From Nioella aestuarii (GTDB lineage: Bacteria; Pseudomonadota; Alphaproteobacteria; Rhodobacterales; Rhodobacteraceae): DNA of 64,000 bases. Both the position numbers and the translations under genes were made by a program. The stretch spans positions 1 to 64,000 of the forward strand of contig NZ_JBPBBA010000023.1 of NCBI RefSeq assembly GCF_050896395.1, in the 5' to 3' direction. Below are positions 33,904 through 43,357 of the stretch, one piece after another (position 1 is the first letter of the stretch; each line of letters opens with the position of its first letter). The notes under the pieces were generated by a model. That model was not told the origin of the DNA and ran no database searches. It saw nothing but the letters and a program-made list of their open reading frames with translations.

Positions 33904-35472
33904 ATGACGAAGACCTCACTCATCTCGGGCGGCGTAAGCCGCCGTGGCGTGCTCAAAGGCGCGTCTGCCATTGGTGGTGCGGCCCTGATCGGCCCGATGG
34001 GCGCCCGCATGGCGCAGGCGCAGCCAACCCGCGGCGGCATCCTGCGCGTTGCTCAGGCGCACGGGTCGACAACTGACTCCATGGACCCGGGGTCCTGGGA
34101 AAACGACTTCACCATTCTTCAGGCCCACACCCGCAACAACTATCTCACAGAGATTGCGCCTGATGGCTCGCTGGTCCCTGAACTGGCCGAAAGCTGGGAA
34201 GCCTCGTCAGACGCCGCGACCTGGACCTTCACGATCCGGTCTGGTGTTCAGTTCCATTCCGGCCATATCCTGACCGCCGAAGACGTTGTCGCCTCGCTGC
34301 GCCACCATATGGGTGAGGACTCCACCTCGGCCGCCGCGCCGATCGTGGCCCCGATCACCGATATGCGTGTCGATGGCATGAACGTCATCTTTACGCTGGC
34401 GTCCGGCAACGCCGACTTCCCCTTCGTGCTGGCCGACTATCACCTGCCGATGCTGCCGTCGCGCGATGGTGCGATTGATCCGATGACGACGGATGGCTGT
34501 GGCCCCTACAAGATTGAAGAGATCGAGTTCGGCGTTGGCGCCACCTATTCGCGCCATGATGGTTACTGGAAGTCTGACGCAGCCTATTTCGACGGTGTCG
34601 AACAGATCGTGATTCACGATGCCGCCGCTCGTCAGAACGCGCTGATCTCGGGCGAGGTCGACTATATCGACTCTGCCGATCTCAACACCGTTCACCTGCT
34701 TCAGCGCGCGCCCGGCGTGGTGGTTCTGTCGGTCACCGGCACCCAGCACTATGGCTTGCCGATGGACACCCGTGCCGCCCCGTTCAGCGACAACAACATC
34801 CGTCTGGCGCTGAAATACGCTATCGACCGTCAGCAGCTGGTGGACACCATCCTGAACGGCTTCGGTGAAGTGGGTAACGACCACCCGATCGGCTCTGGCC
34901 AGCTCTACTACAACACCGAGCTGGAGCAGAAGACATACGACCCGGATCGTGCCCGCTACCACCTGGCGCAAGCCGGGCTCGAAAGCCTCGACGTGGATAT
35001 CCACCTGGCCGACGCCGCCTTCGCGGGCGCTGTTGACGCGGGTGTGCTCTACTCCGAAAGCGCGGCTGGTGCTGGCGTGAACCTGAACGTGGTGCGTGAA
35101 CCCAACGATGGTTACTGGTCCAACGTCTGGATGCAGCTGCCGTTCTGTGGCACCTACTGGGGCGGTCGTCCGACCCAGGATCTGATGTTCTCGACCGCTT
35201 ACGCCGAAGGCGCACCGTGGAACGAGACATACTGGAGCCACGAGCATTTCAACCAGCTGCTGGTAGCCGCACGTGCAGAACTGAACTCGGAACTGCGTCG
35301 CGAGATGTATTTCGAGATGCAGCAGATCTGTTCGGACGAAGGCGGTATCATCATCCCGATGTTCGCGGCCTATGTCGGCGCGCACAGCGACGCGCTGGCG
35401 CACCCCGAACAGGTTGCGTCGAACTGGCGCAACGACGGTCACCGCATCGCCGAACGCTGGTGGTTTGCCTGA
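33904..35472 (+). CDS. ABC transporter substrate-binding protein, family 5 (Opp/Dpp type), Tat-exported
   Basis: The 522-residue protein starts with a twin-arginine signal (SRRGVLKGASAIGG, from residue 12, cleaving after AQAQ) and continues as a family 5 solute-binding protein: LVPELAESWEASSDAATWTF, FHSGHILTAEDVVASL, and ALKYAIDRQQLV. Family members bind peptides, nickel, opines and other small solutes. Divergence from betC suggests choline-O-sulfate or a related quaternary compound as a possible ligand, but this is inference. A strong hairpin follows the gene. Confidence 0.88.
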   Translation: MTKTSLISGGVSRRGVLKGASAIGGAALIGPMGARMAQAQPTRGGILRVAQAHGSTTDSMDPGSWENDFTILQAHTRNNYLTEIAPDGSLVPELAESWEASSDAATWTFTIRSGVQFHSGHILTAEDVVASLRHHMGEDSTSAAAPIVAPITDMRVDGMNVIFTLASGNADFPFVLADYHLPMLPSRDGAIDPMTTDGCGPYKIEEIEFGVGATYSRHDGYWKSDAAYFDGVEQIVIHDAAARQNALISGEVDYIDSADLNTVHLLQRAPGVVVLSVTGTQHYGLPMDTRAAPFSDNNIRLALKYAIDRQQLVDTILNGFGEVGNDHPIGSGQLYYNTELEQKTYDPDRARYHLAQAGLESLDVDIHLADAAFAGAVDAGVLYSESAAGAGVNLNVVREPNDGYWSNVWMQLPFCGTYWGGRPTQDLMFSTAYAEGAPWNETYWSHEHFNQLLVAARAELNSELRREMYFEMQQICSDEGGIIIPMFAAYVGAHSDALAHPEQVASNWRNDGHRIAERWWFA

Positions 35473-35486
35473 TCTAACCTACATCG

Positions 35487-35519
35487 CCCCGGGCCACATT
35501 GGCCCGGGGTTCTTCTTCT
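35487..35519 (+). terminator. Terminator-like hairpin after the binding-protein gene
   Basis: CCCCGGGCC and GGCCCGGGG are perfect nine-base arms around ACATT, followed by TTCTTCTTCT. It lies between the binding-protein and permease genes, so it probably causes partial termination or protects the upstream message, giving an excess of binding protein over membrane components. Confidence 0.75.
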
Positions 35520-35564
35520 GTGACCTTTGGCGCACTGGGGGCAGTGCCGCCTGAAGGGGGACCC

Positions 35565-36521
35565 ATGTCACATATTTGGAGCATGATCGCGAAGCGATTG
35601 GCCCTTGGCCTTTTGACGCTGTTCATCGTGTCACTGCTGATTTTCGGAGCGACAGAGCTGTTGCCCGGCGATTTCGCCGAAGAATTTCTTGGTCAGGCTG
35701 CAACGCCTGAAACCGTTGCTGCAATCCGGCGAGAGCTCGGGCTCGATCTGCCGATGCACACCCGATACATTGAATGGCTAACCGGTGTCGTTCAGGGCGA
35801 TTTCGGCAATTCGCTATCCAACCGCAGACCCGTAATCGAGCTGATCAGCACACGGCTTGGCAACACGCTGTTCCTGGCTCTCTATGCTGCTGCGATTGCG
35901 GTGCCGCTCTCGCTGATGCTGGGCATTCTTGCCGCGCTGTTCCGCAACAGCTTTTTCGACCGGTTTTCGAACGCCTCTGCGCTCACCTCGATTTCCTTCC
36001 CGGAATTCTTCGTCGCCTACATCCTGATCTTCTGGCTGGCAGGCCGGGGGGGGATGTTCCCCTCGATGGCAAGCTTCCGCGGTGATCCGTCCATGGCTGA
36101 GATGCTCTACCGAACCTTCCTTCCGGCCCTGACCCTGACGCTTGTTGTAACCGCACATATGATGCGGATGACGCGGGCGGCGATCATCAACCTTCTGGCG
36201 TCGCCTTATATCGAGATGGCGCGGCTAAAGGGGATGAAGCCGATGCGGGTGATCGTCCGCCACGCGCTGCCCAATGCGCTGGCCCCGATCATCAACGTGA
36301 TCGCCCTGAACCTTGCCTACCTGATCACAGGTGTGGTCGTGGTCGAGGTGGTTTTCGTCTTCCCCGGTTTGGGCCAGTTGATGGTCGATAGCGTGGCAGC
36401 GCGGGATATGCCTGTTGTGCAGGCGGTCGCTCTGATCTTTGCGGCGGCCTATGTGCTGCTGAACCTGACGGCGGATGTGTTGGCGACCTTGTCCAACCCG
36501 CGCCTTGTGCATCGTCGTTAA
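35565..36521 (+). CDS. ABC transporter permease, OppB/DppB type
   Basis: The 318-residue protein has the DppB pattern: N-terminal helix (LALGLLTLFIVSLLIFGATELLPGD), EAIRRELGLD-like IRRELGLDLPMHTRYIEWL, and the EAA loop MARLKGMKPMRVIVRHALPN near residues 218-237. The start at 35565 places the first helix normally; an in-frame ATG at 35499 would run through the hairpin and add 22 unlikely residues. Confidence 0.9.
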   Translation: MSHIWSMIAKRLALGLLTLFIVSLLIFGATELLPGDFAEEFLGQAATPETVAAIRRELGLDLPMHTRYIEWLTGVVQGDFGNSLSNRRPVIELISTRLGNTLFLALYAAAIAVPLSLMLGILAALFRNSFFDRFSNASALTSISFPEFFVAYILIFWLAGRGGMFPSMASFRGDPSMAEMLYRTFLPALTLTLVVTAHMMRMTRAAIINLLASPYIEMARLKGMKPMRVIVRHALPNALAPIINVIALNLAYLITGVVVVEVVFVFPGLGQLMVDSVAARDMPVVQAVALIFAAAYVLLNLTADVLATLSNPRLVHRR

Positions 36522-36533
36522 GGGGGGCGGATC

Positions 36534-37457
36534 ATGGGTTTTCTGATTGGACTATTCTGGTTCGTTGTTGTCGTCGCAGGCTGCATGGCTGCGGGCTGGC
36601 TATTCCGGACCATTGCCATTGCCGTCACTCCGAAAGGGGTCAAGAAAGAGCTGCGCACCGCGCCGCTGACCGCGTCTTTCGGGATGCTGGTGATCATCAT
36701 CTACATCATCGTGGCCGTGTTCGCCCCGCTGATTGCCCCGTTCCCGGAACGGGCGGTCGTCGGGCCGGAATACATGCCGTGGGATCAGGTGCATCTCTTG
36801 GGCACCGATAATCTGGGTCGCGACATGCTGTCCCGCCTGATTTTCGGGGCACGCAACACAGTTGGGATCGCGTTTGCAACCACGATGCTGGCCTTCCTGA
36901 TCGGGTCCGTTCTGGGGCTGCTGGCGGCAACGGTTGGTGGCTGGCTGGATCAGGCGCTTAGCCGCACGGTGGACGTGCTGATGGCCATTCCTGCGCTTAT
37001 CTTCTCGTTGCTGTTGCTGACCATCTTCGGCACCTCGATCATCACCCTGATCATTGTCATCGCGATCATCGACTCCACGCGGGTATTCCGCCTGGCCCGC
37101 TCGGTCGCGCTGAATATCGTGGTAATGGACTATATCGAGGCCGCGAAGCTGCGGGGTGAGGGGCTGTGGCGGCTGATCACGAGAGAGATCCTGCCCAATG
37201 CCATGGCGCCGCTGGTGGCGGAATTCGGGCTGCGCTTTTGCTTCGTGTTTCTGGCCATTTCGGCGCTCAGCTTCCTTGGTCTTGGCCTGCAACCGCCCAT
37301 GGCGGACTGGGGGTCTATGGTGAAGGAAAACGCAACGCTGATCGCGTTCGGCGACATCACACCGCTGCTGCCGGCAGGGGCCATTGCGCTGCTGACCGTG
37401 TCCGTCAACTTCGTCGTTGACTGGCAGTTGCATCGCGCCAGCGGGTTGAAGGAGTAA
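36534..37457 (+). CDS. ABC transporter permease, OppC/DppC type
   Basis: The 307-residue protein carries DppC hallmarks: LGTDNLGRDMLSRLIFGARN (about 83-102) and the EAA loop AAKLRGEGLWRLITREILPN (about 201-220). An extra N-terminal helix (residues 3-28) precedes the usual one, so two helices come before the periplasmic loop. Twelve bases separate it from the other permease, with a GGGGGGCGG ribosome site. Confidence 0.9.
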   Translation: MGFLIGLFWFVVVVAGCMAAGWLFRTIAIAVTPKGVKKELRTAPLTASFGMLVIIIYIIVAVFAPLIAPFPERAVVGPEYMPWDQVHLLGTDNLGRDMLSRLIFGARNTVGIAFATTMLAFLIGSVLGLLAATVGGWLDQALSRTVDVLMAIPALIFSLLLLTIFGTSIITLIIVIAIIDSTRVFRLARSVALNIVVMDYIEAAKLRGEGLWRLITREILPNAMAPLVAEFGLRFCFVFLAISALSFLGLGLQPPMADWGSMVKENATLIAFGDITPLLPAGAIALLTVSVNFVVDWQLHRASGLKE

Positions 37458-37461
37458 GGTC

Positions 37462-39096
37462 ATGACCGAACAAAACAACGAAAAACCGGTCCTCTTGACC
37501 ATGAAGGGCCTGCGCATCGAAGGGCGGGCCGATGAAACCTGGTCCGAAATCGTGCACGGCATCGACCTGACCCTTCACAAGGGTGAGGTTCTAGGCCTGA
37601 TCGGTGAATCCGGGGCAGGTAAGTCAACGGTCGGCCTGGCCGCCATGGGCTTTACCCGCGACGGGTGCCGAATATCTGGGGGCGAGATCGTCTTTGATAG
37701 GATCGACCTGTTGGCCGCATCCGAAGCCACGCGGCGCGATTTGCGCGGCAAGCGCATCGCGTATGTGGCGCAATCCGCTGCGGCCAGCTTCAACCCGGCC
37801 CACAAGCTGATGGACCAATATTGCGAAGCGCCGGTTCAGCATGGCGTGATGGCCCGGTCCGAGGCTGAAAGCGATGCGGTGGATCTCTATCGTCGTATGC
37901 AGTTGCCGGAGCCAGACGTGATCGGTTTCCGCTATCCGCACCAGGTCTCGGGTGGGCAGTTGCAGCGGGCGATGACCGCAATGGCCATGGCCTGCCGACC
38001 TGACCTGATCATCTTCGATGAACCCACGACGGCGCTGGACGTGACCACACAGATCGAGGTTCTGGCCGCGATCCGCAATATCGTCGAACAGTTCGATACG
38101 GCGGCGATCTATATCACCCATGACCTTGCGGTTGTGGCGCAGATGGCCGACCGGATCAAAGTGCTGCTGAAAGGTGATGAGGTTGAAGAGGCTGACACGC
38201 GGTCTATGCTGTCGGCCCCGAAAGAGGACTATACCAAGTCTTTGTGGGCTGTGCGTAGCCACGCGCGGGCAGAACAGCCCCCCGTTGCTGCCGGTACAAC
38301 ACCCGTCGTCTCGGTGCAGAATATCACGGCAGGCTACGGCTCGGTCGATGTTTTGATGAATGTCAATTTTGAAATTCATCAACGCCGCACTGTGGCCGTG
38401 GTGGGCGAATCCGGCTCTGGCAAATCCACAACGGCGCGGGTCATCACCGGGCTGCTGCCCCCTAGGCAGGGCCAGATCCTGTTCGATGGCTCGCCGCTGC
38501 CACCCGATTACCGCAATCGCAGTCGTGACCAGCTGCGGCAGGCGCAAATGATCTACCAAATGGCGGATACCGCGCTGAACCCAAAACTGCGCATTCGTGA
38601 ACTGATCGGCCGTCCGGCACAGATGTATCTGGGATTGCAGGGTAGGCAGCTGGAGGAGCGGACCCGCAACCTGCTGGACCTGATCGAACTGGAACCTGAC
38701 GACTATATCGACCGGCTGCCTTCCGAGTTGTCGGGCGGACAGAAGCAACGGATCGGTATTGCTCGTGCGCTGGCGGCAGAGCCCAAGTTCATCATCTGCG
38801 ACGAGGTTACATCGGCGCTTGACCAACTTGTGGCCGAGGGCATCCTCAAGCTGCTGGACAAGCTGCAATCGGAGTTTGACCTGGCCTACATGTTCATTAC
38901 CCATGACCTTGCGACGGTGAAGGCCATCGCGGATGAGGTCGTCGTGATGAAAGAGGGCAGGGTGGTCGAACAAGGGCCCAAGTCCGAAATGTTCCAGCCG
39001 CCGCATGACCCTTATACGGAGCTGCTTCTGTCCTCGGTGCCGGAAATGGACCCGGATTGGCTGACAGAACTTTTGAAGGACCGTGCGGGCGGATGA
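37462..39096 (+). CDS. Fused Opp/Dpp-type ABC ATPase (DppD-DppF)
   Basis: The 544-residue protein contains two complete nucleotide-binding domains. The first has GESGAGKST near 49-57 and VSGGQLQRAMTAMAM. The second has GESGSGKST near 315-323, LSGGQKQRIGIARAL and a CDEVTSALDQLVAE Walker B/D-loop. Each half corresponds to one ATPase of the peptide/opine transporters. Fused versions are common in Rhodobacterales and rhizobia. It completes the operon of binding protein, two permeases and ATPase. Confidence 0.9.
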   Translation: MTEQNNEKPVLLTMKGLRIEGRADETWSEIVHGIDLTLHKGEVLGLIGESGAGKSTVGLAAMGFTRDGCRISGGEIVFDRIDLLAASEATRRDLRGKRIAYVAQSAAASFNPAHKLMDQYCEAPVQHGVMARSEAESDAVDLYRRMQLPEPDVIGFRYPHQVSGGQLQRAMTAMAMACRPDLIIFDEPTTALDVTTQIEVLAAIRNIVEQFDTAAIYITHDLAVVAQMADRIKVLLKGDEVEEADTRSMLSAPKEDYTKSLWAVRSHARAEQPPVAAGTTPVVSVQNITAGYGSVDVLMNVNFEIHQRRTVAVVGESGSGKSTTARVITGLLPPRQGQILFDGSPLPPDYRNRSRDQLRQAQMIYQMADTALNPKLRIRELIGRPAQMYLGLQGRQLEERTRNLLDLIELEPDDYIDRLPSELSGGQKQRIGIARALAAEPKFIICDEVTSALDQLVAEGILKLLDKLQSEFDLAYMFITHDLATVKAIADEVVVMKEGRVVEQGPKSEMFQPPHDPYTELLLSSVPEMDPDWLTELLKDRAGG

Positions 39097-39120
39097 TCCC
39101 GAACGCCTTGATTGCTTGAC

Positions 39121-39157
39121 GAAAAGCGGCCTGTCCAGAATGGGGCGGGCCGTTTTC
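39121..39157 (+). terminator. Terminator of the Opp/Dpp-type operon
   Basis: GAAAAGCGGCCTGTCC pairs with GGGCGGGCCGTTTTC with small bulges, giving a GC-rich stem flanked by A and T tracts. It lies 24 bases after the ATPase stop. The rest of the 178-base gap holds the promoter region of the betaine importer. Confidence 0.6.
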
Positions 39158-39274
39158 ATACGGCCAGATGGCGGAAATATGTAATTTTGTGTGGAAATCC
39201 GACGCAACGCCATGTGAAATGGCGGCAGACTAAAACAATAACCAACCAAGAAAACGACCTCAGGGAGCTACCTC

Positions 39275-40228
39275 ATGAAATCCGTTCTTCTTTCTGGCCT
39301 GTCTGTTCTGGCGCTGACCGGTGCGGCTGCCGCCGCTGATCTGGGCGATACCGGAACGCCGATCCGTCTTGCCATCAACGAATGGACCGGCCAGCACCTG
39401 TCCACCCATGTGGCTGGCCAGATCCTCGAACAGGCGGGCTATACCGTCGAATACGTGACCGCCGGTTACTACAACATGTATCCCGCCATTGGTGAGGGCG
39501 AGATCCACGCCGCGCTGGAAGTGTGGGATTCGAACGTGCCGGAACTGTATTACGAAGTGCTCAACGACGGCGGCGTGATGGATATCGGCGACCTTGGCCT
39601 GGTGGCGCGCGAAGGCTTTGCGTACCCCGCCCATGTCGAAGATCTGTGCCCGGGCCTGCCCGCGTGGGAAGCACTGAACGATTGCGCCATGCAATTCGCT
39701 ACCGCTGAAACCATTCCGCAGGGCCGCCTGATCGACTACCCGGCTGATTGGGGCACCCCCGGTGCTGAACGCGCTGCCGGTCTGGAACTGCCGTTCCGTG
39801 CCGTGCCCGCAGGGTCCGAAGGGGCGCTGATCGCAGAACTGCGCGCCTCGACCGAACGCGGTACGCCGCTTCTGATGGTCTTCTGGCAGCCGCATTGGGC
39901 GGTGTCGGCTTATGACGTGCGCTTCGTCGATCTGCCGCCGGGCACACCGGAATGCTACGAAGACGCTTCGGTCGGACCGAACCCGAACGCGACCTCGGAC
40001 TGTGACTTCCTGCCGACCCGCGTCTTCAAGATCACGTGGTCCGGCTTCGCGGAGCAGTGGCCCGCCGCCGCTGAAATCCTCGCCGCCTACCAATTCATGA
40101 CCGAAGACCAGCAGCCGATGATGGGCATGGTCGATAATGACGGCATGTCAGTGGAAGAGGTTGCAGCGGCTTATGTCGCTGACCATGCTGACGCGATCGC
40201 GGCAATGATCGCGGCCGCGACGGAGTAA
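39275..40228 (+). CDS. Glycine betaine/choline-type ABC substrate-binding protein (OpuAC/ProX-like)
   Basis: The 317-residue protein has a Sec signal (SVLLSGLSVLALTGAAAAA) and an OpuAC-type ligand domain: LAINEWTGQHLSTHVAGQIL, GEIHAALEVWDSN and FWQPHWAVSAYDVRFVDLP, where the conserved tryptophans would form the quaternary-ammonium cage. Four or more cysteines (for example 125 region and CYED...CDF) are unusual and may form disulfides. It starts the betaine importer operon, followed by ATPase, permease and regulator. Confidence 0.87.
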   Translation: MKSVLLSGLSVLALTGAAAAADLGDTGTPIRLAINEWTGQHLSTHVAGQILEQAGYTVEYVTAGYYNMYPAIGEGEIHAALEVWDSNVPELYYEVLNDGGVMDIGDLGLVAREGFAYPAHVEDLCPGLPAWEALNDCAMQFATAETIPQGRLIDYPADWGTPGAERAAGLELPFRAVPAGSEGALIAELRASTERGTPLLMVFWQPHWAVSAYDVRFVDLPPGTPECYEDASVGPNPNATSDCDFLPTRVFKITWSGFAEQWPAAAEILAAYQFMTEDQQPMMGMVDNDGMSVEEVAAAYVADHADAIAAMIAAATE

Positions 40229-40235
40229 TCGGGAC

Positions 40236-41294
40236 ATGACCGCTTCGGCCCCGACCAGCACCCCGGCGATTGCTGTCGAGGGGTTGTGGCAGGTCTTTGG
40301 CAGCGATGCCGAAACCCGTTTGAAAAACGCGCAGGGGCGGACCAGTTCCGCCCCCGACGCTGCCGATGCCCTGCGAGACGAGGGGCTGATCCCCGCCGTG
40401 CAGGACGCCAGTTTCGAGGTGAAGGAAGGCGAGCTTTTCGTGATCATGGGCCTGTCGGGATCCGGCAAATCGACCATGATCCGCTGTATCTCTCGCCTGG
40501 TGGAGCCAACCGCCGGTGCGGTGCGCATTGATGGCGAGGATATCCTTGCGGCAAATCCCAAACGCCTGATCGAGCTGCGTCGCAAGAAGCTGGGTATGGT
40601 GTTCCAGCATTTCGGACTGTTCCCTCATATGAGCGTGGCCGACAATGCGGCCTTCCCGCTGAAAATGCTGGGACAATCCAGATCGGAACGTCGCAATCGC
40701 GCGCTTGAAGTGATCGAAATGGTGGGGCTGACGGGCCGCGAGGATGCCTATCCACGAGAGCTGTCCGGTGGCCAAAAGCAGCGTGTGGGGATCGCCCGGT
40801 CACTGGCGGCCAATCCCGATATCTGGTTCCTGGATGAGCCCTTTTCCGCTCTGGATCCGCTCATCAGGCGGCAATTGCAGGATGAATTCCTGAAGATTCA
40901 ATCGACGCTGAACAAGACCATTGTCTTCATCACACATGACATTGCCGAAGCGTTGAAACTGGCCGACCGCATTGCAATCATGCGCGATGGCAAGATCGTG
41001 CAGATCGGAACACCCGCGCAGATCGTGCTGAACCCGGTCGATGACTATGTGCGAGAGTTTTCCCGCGATGTGGCCAAGGGCCGACACGCCCGTTTGGCAA
41101 GCGTGCTGCATACGGACACGCCGCCGACCATGCCCGATGATCCAAAGTTGCGGCTTGATATGACCTTGGAGGAGGCTCTCGCCTCTTGCATGTCGCTCTA
41201 TGAGCCAGTCCCCGTTTGGGACGGTGATGGCCAGATGGCGGGCTACATCCACCCCTCCGATTTGGCCAAGGCCTTGCAGGTGGACCGCACATGA
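40236..41294 (+). CDS. Glycine betaine ABC transporter ATP-binding protein (OpuAA/ProV-like)
   Basis: The 352-residue ATPase has Walker A GLSGSGKST (about 71-79), LSGGQKQRVGIARSL, Walker B IWFLDEPFSALDP and a C-terminal extension (about 270-352) that looks like a degenerate single CBS module (VPVWDGDGQMAGYIHPSDLAKAL). The long insertion before Walker A (KNAQGRTSSAPDA) is as in ProV. CBS modules in this class sense ionic strength, so a truncated one may alter osmotic gating. It overlaps the permease by four bases. Confidence 0.9.
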   Translation: MTASAPTSTPAIAVEGLWQVFGSDAETRLKNAQGRTSSAPDAADALRDEGLIPAVQDASFEVKEGELFVIMGLSGSGKSTMIRCISRLVEPTAGAVRIDGEDILAANPKRLIELRRKKLGMVFQHFGLFPHMSVADNAAFPLKMLGQSRSERRNRALEVIEMVGLTGREDAYPRELSGGQKQRVGIARSLAANPDIWFLDEPFSALDPLIRRQLQDEFLKIQSTLNKTIVFITHDIAEALKLADRIAIMRDGKIVQIGTPAQIVLNPVDDYVREFSRDVAKGRHARLASVLHTDTPPTMPDDPKLRLDMTLEEALASCMSLYEPVPVWDGDGQMAGYIHPSDLAKALQVDRT

Positions 41295-43357
41295 GCGATG
41301 TCAGCCTGCCCGCCCCAACACTGATCGACCGCCTGACGCCGGGCGCACGCGCAGCTTTGCTGACTTTGCTGGTTGGTGCACTTTGCCTTGCGCTGGAACC
41401 CGTCACTGATCTGCTTCCCGTGTGGCCCGAGGCCTGGACGCTGCCGGTGACTGAATGGATCGGGGCGTCGCTGGATTGGCTGTTTGACATCATTCGACCG
41501 GCGATGCGGCTGCTCTCGGCGATCCTTGAATATCCCATGATCTGGGTAAACTGGCTGTTGGTGAACACTCCCTGGCCGTTGATCATCGGCGCAACTGTTG
41601 CGCTTGGCTGGTATGCTGGCGGACTGTCTTTGGCGCTGATGTCGGCAGTGGGACTCGGATTTGTTCTGGCCTCTGGCTATTGGGTCGAGGGGATGAACAC
41701 GCTGGCGCTCGTTTTCGTGTCTGTCCCCCTGGCGCTGACCCTTGGGCTTCTCATTGGCATCTGGTCCAACGAAAGCGCCCGCGCGCGACCTTGGATCGAG
41801 GCAACGCTTGATTTGATGCAGACGGTGCCAACCTTTGCCTATCTCACGCCGCTTCTGCTTCTCTTCGGGTTTGGTCCTGTTGTGGGCCTGATCGCCTCCG
41901 CGATCTACGCAGCCCCGCCAATGGCGCGGAACACGCTGCTTGGATTGCAGCGGGTCGAGGCGGAGGTGAAAGAAGCCGGTGTCATGTCTGGCGCCACCCG
42001 GCTGCAACAGCTGGTACAGGTGGAAATCCCCGCCGCTGCCACGCAGATCATGATCGGCGTCAATCAGGCGCTGATGGCAGCGCTGTCGATGGTCATCATC
42101 GCCGCGGTGATCGGGGGCTTTGACGACATCGGTTGGGAAGTTCTGCTGACCATGCGGCAGGCCAATTTCGGACAGAGCCTTCTGGCCGGCTTGGTCATCG
42201 TGGTTTTCGCAATCATCATTGACCGGATCTCGGCCCGCATGGCCACCTCGCGCGACCGGTTCGACGTTCGAATTTCGTGGATCATCCTTGCGGTGGCTGT
42301 CGCCGCCTCTGTCCTCGCATGGGCGGCACTGCCCGCGCCCGGCGAGATGGCGGTTCTGGCCCCGACGGTCGAGGCCGTGGATGGTGCGCTGACAAGTTTC
42401 ACCCGCAGTGCCGGGGCGACGCTCGACTCCATCAAGAACAACGCGATGTTCTATGGGTTGTTGCCGCTGCGCATCGGGCTGGACGGCGCGGTTCTGCCCT
42501 TTACCTGGGGGTTCAGCTGGACGGCGAACATGTCCTTCGCACTTTTTGCGGTGGCGGGGGCGATCGGAATTGCCGTGGCTCTGACCGGGCGCATGGCCTT
42601 CGGACTGTGCATTCCGATCGTGGCGGGCGTGGTGGAAACCGGCGTCTCGGACCTGCCCTGGCCCTTCGTGCTGGTCGGGCTTGGCGCGGTGGCATGGGTC
42701 GCGGGCGGTTGGAAGCTGACGCGGCTTGTGGTCATCCTAATGCTGGCGATCGCCATTTCGGGCCTCTGGCCCCGCGCGATGCTGTCGCTTTACCTTTGCG
42801 GCGCGGCGGTGATTGCCTGCGCGGTTCTGGGCGGGCTTCTTGGCCTTTTGTCGGCCGTGTCGAAACCGGCTTGGGCGGTGATCCGGCCCGTCTGCGATAT
42901 GCTGCAAACGATCCCGCTGTTTGTCTTCCTGATCCCGGTTCTGATGTTCTTCCAGATTGGAGAGTTCTCGGCCTTCCTCGCCATCATCGCCTACGCCATC
43001 GTGCCGATGATCCGTTACACAAGGCACGGGTTGGTCACCACGCCGCCCGAGATGCTGGAATCGGCTGTGTCCTCGGGCGCGACCGAATGGCAGATCATGC
43101 GCGAGGTGCGCGCGCCCTATGCAGCGCCGACGATCCTTCTGGGGCTCAACCAGACCATCCTTTATGCCTTCGCAATGCTGGTCATCGCGGCGCTTATCGG
43201 CACCACGGGGCTTGGCCAGTCGATCTATATTGCGCTTGGCTCGGGCGATGTGGGCCTTGGCATTTCGGCGGGTGCGGCCATGGCCATCCTTGCCCTGATC
43301 GCCGACCGCATAGTACAGGGGTTCGCAGAAGAACGGCGGAGGGCCCTCGGCCTATGA
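41291..43357 (+). CDS. Glycine betaine ABC permease with two transmembrane domains in tandem
   Basis: The 688-residue protein is twice the length of ProW/OpuAB. Each half ends in its own EAA loop: VMSGATRLQQLVQVEIPAAA in the first, VSSGATEWQIMREVRAPYAA in the second, each followed by GxNQ and a long helix. A single chain would therefore supply both membrane halves of the transporter. The halves are clearly diverged from one another. Stop and next start overlap by four bases (ATGA), coupling it to the regulator. Confidence 0.9.
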   Translation: MSDVSLPAPTLIDRLTPGARAALLTLLVGALCLALEPVTDLLPVWPEAWTLPVTEWIGASLDWLFDIIRPAMRLLSAILEYPMIWVNWLLVNTPWPLIIGATVALGWYAGGLSLALMSAVGLGFVLASGYWVEGMNTLALVFVSVPLALTLGLLIGIWSNESARARPWIEATLDLMQTVPTFAYLTPLLLLFGFGPVVGLIASAIYAAPPMARNTLLGLQRVEAEVKEAGVMSGATRLQQLVQVEIPAAATQIMIGVNQALMAALSMVIIAAVIGGFDDIGWEVLLTMRQANFGQSLLAGLVIVVFAIIIDRISARMATSRDRFDVRISWIILAVAVAASVLAWAALPAPGEMAVLAPTVEAVDGALTSFTRSAGATLDSIKNNAMFYGLLPLRIGLDGAVLPFTWGFSWTANMSFALFAVAGAIGIAVALTGRMAFGLCIPIVAGVVETGVSDLPWPFVLVGLGAVAWVAGGWKLTRLVVILMLAIAISGLWPRAMLSLYLCGAAVIACAVLGGLLGLLSAVSKPAWAVIRPVCDMLQTIPLFVFLIPVLMFFQIGEFSAFLAIIAYAIVPMIRYTRHGLVTTPPEMLESAVSSGATEWQIMREVRAPYAAPTILLGLNQTILYAFAMLVIAALIGTTGLGQSIYIALGSGDVGLGISAGAAMAILALIADRIVQGFAEERRRALGL

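Noticed and set aside
37624..39249. Long open frame antisense to the fused ABC ATPase (over 500 codons).
   Set aside because: It is a high-GC shadow of a clearly coding frame. The translation lacks any recognisable domain and is histidine/glutamine/arginine-rich, as such shadows are.
39097..39274. Riboswitch in the leader of the betaine importer operon.
   Set aside because: Apart from the upstream operon's terminator hairpin, no conserved aptamer-like core can be seen in this short region.
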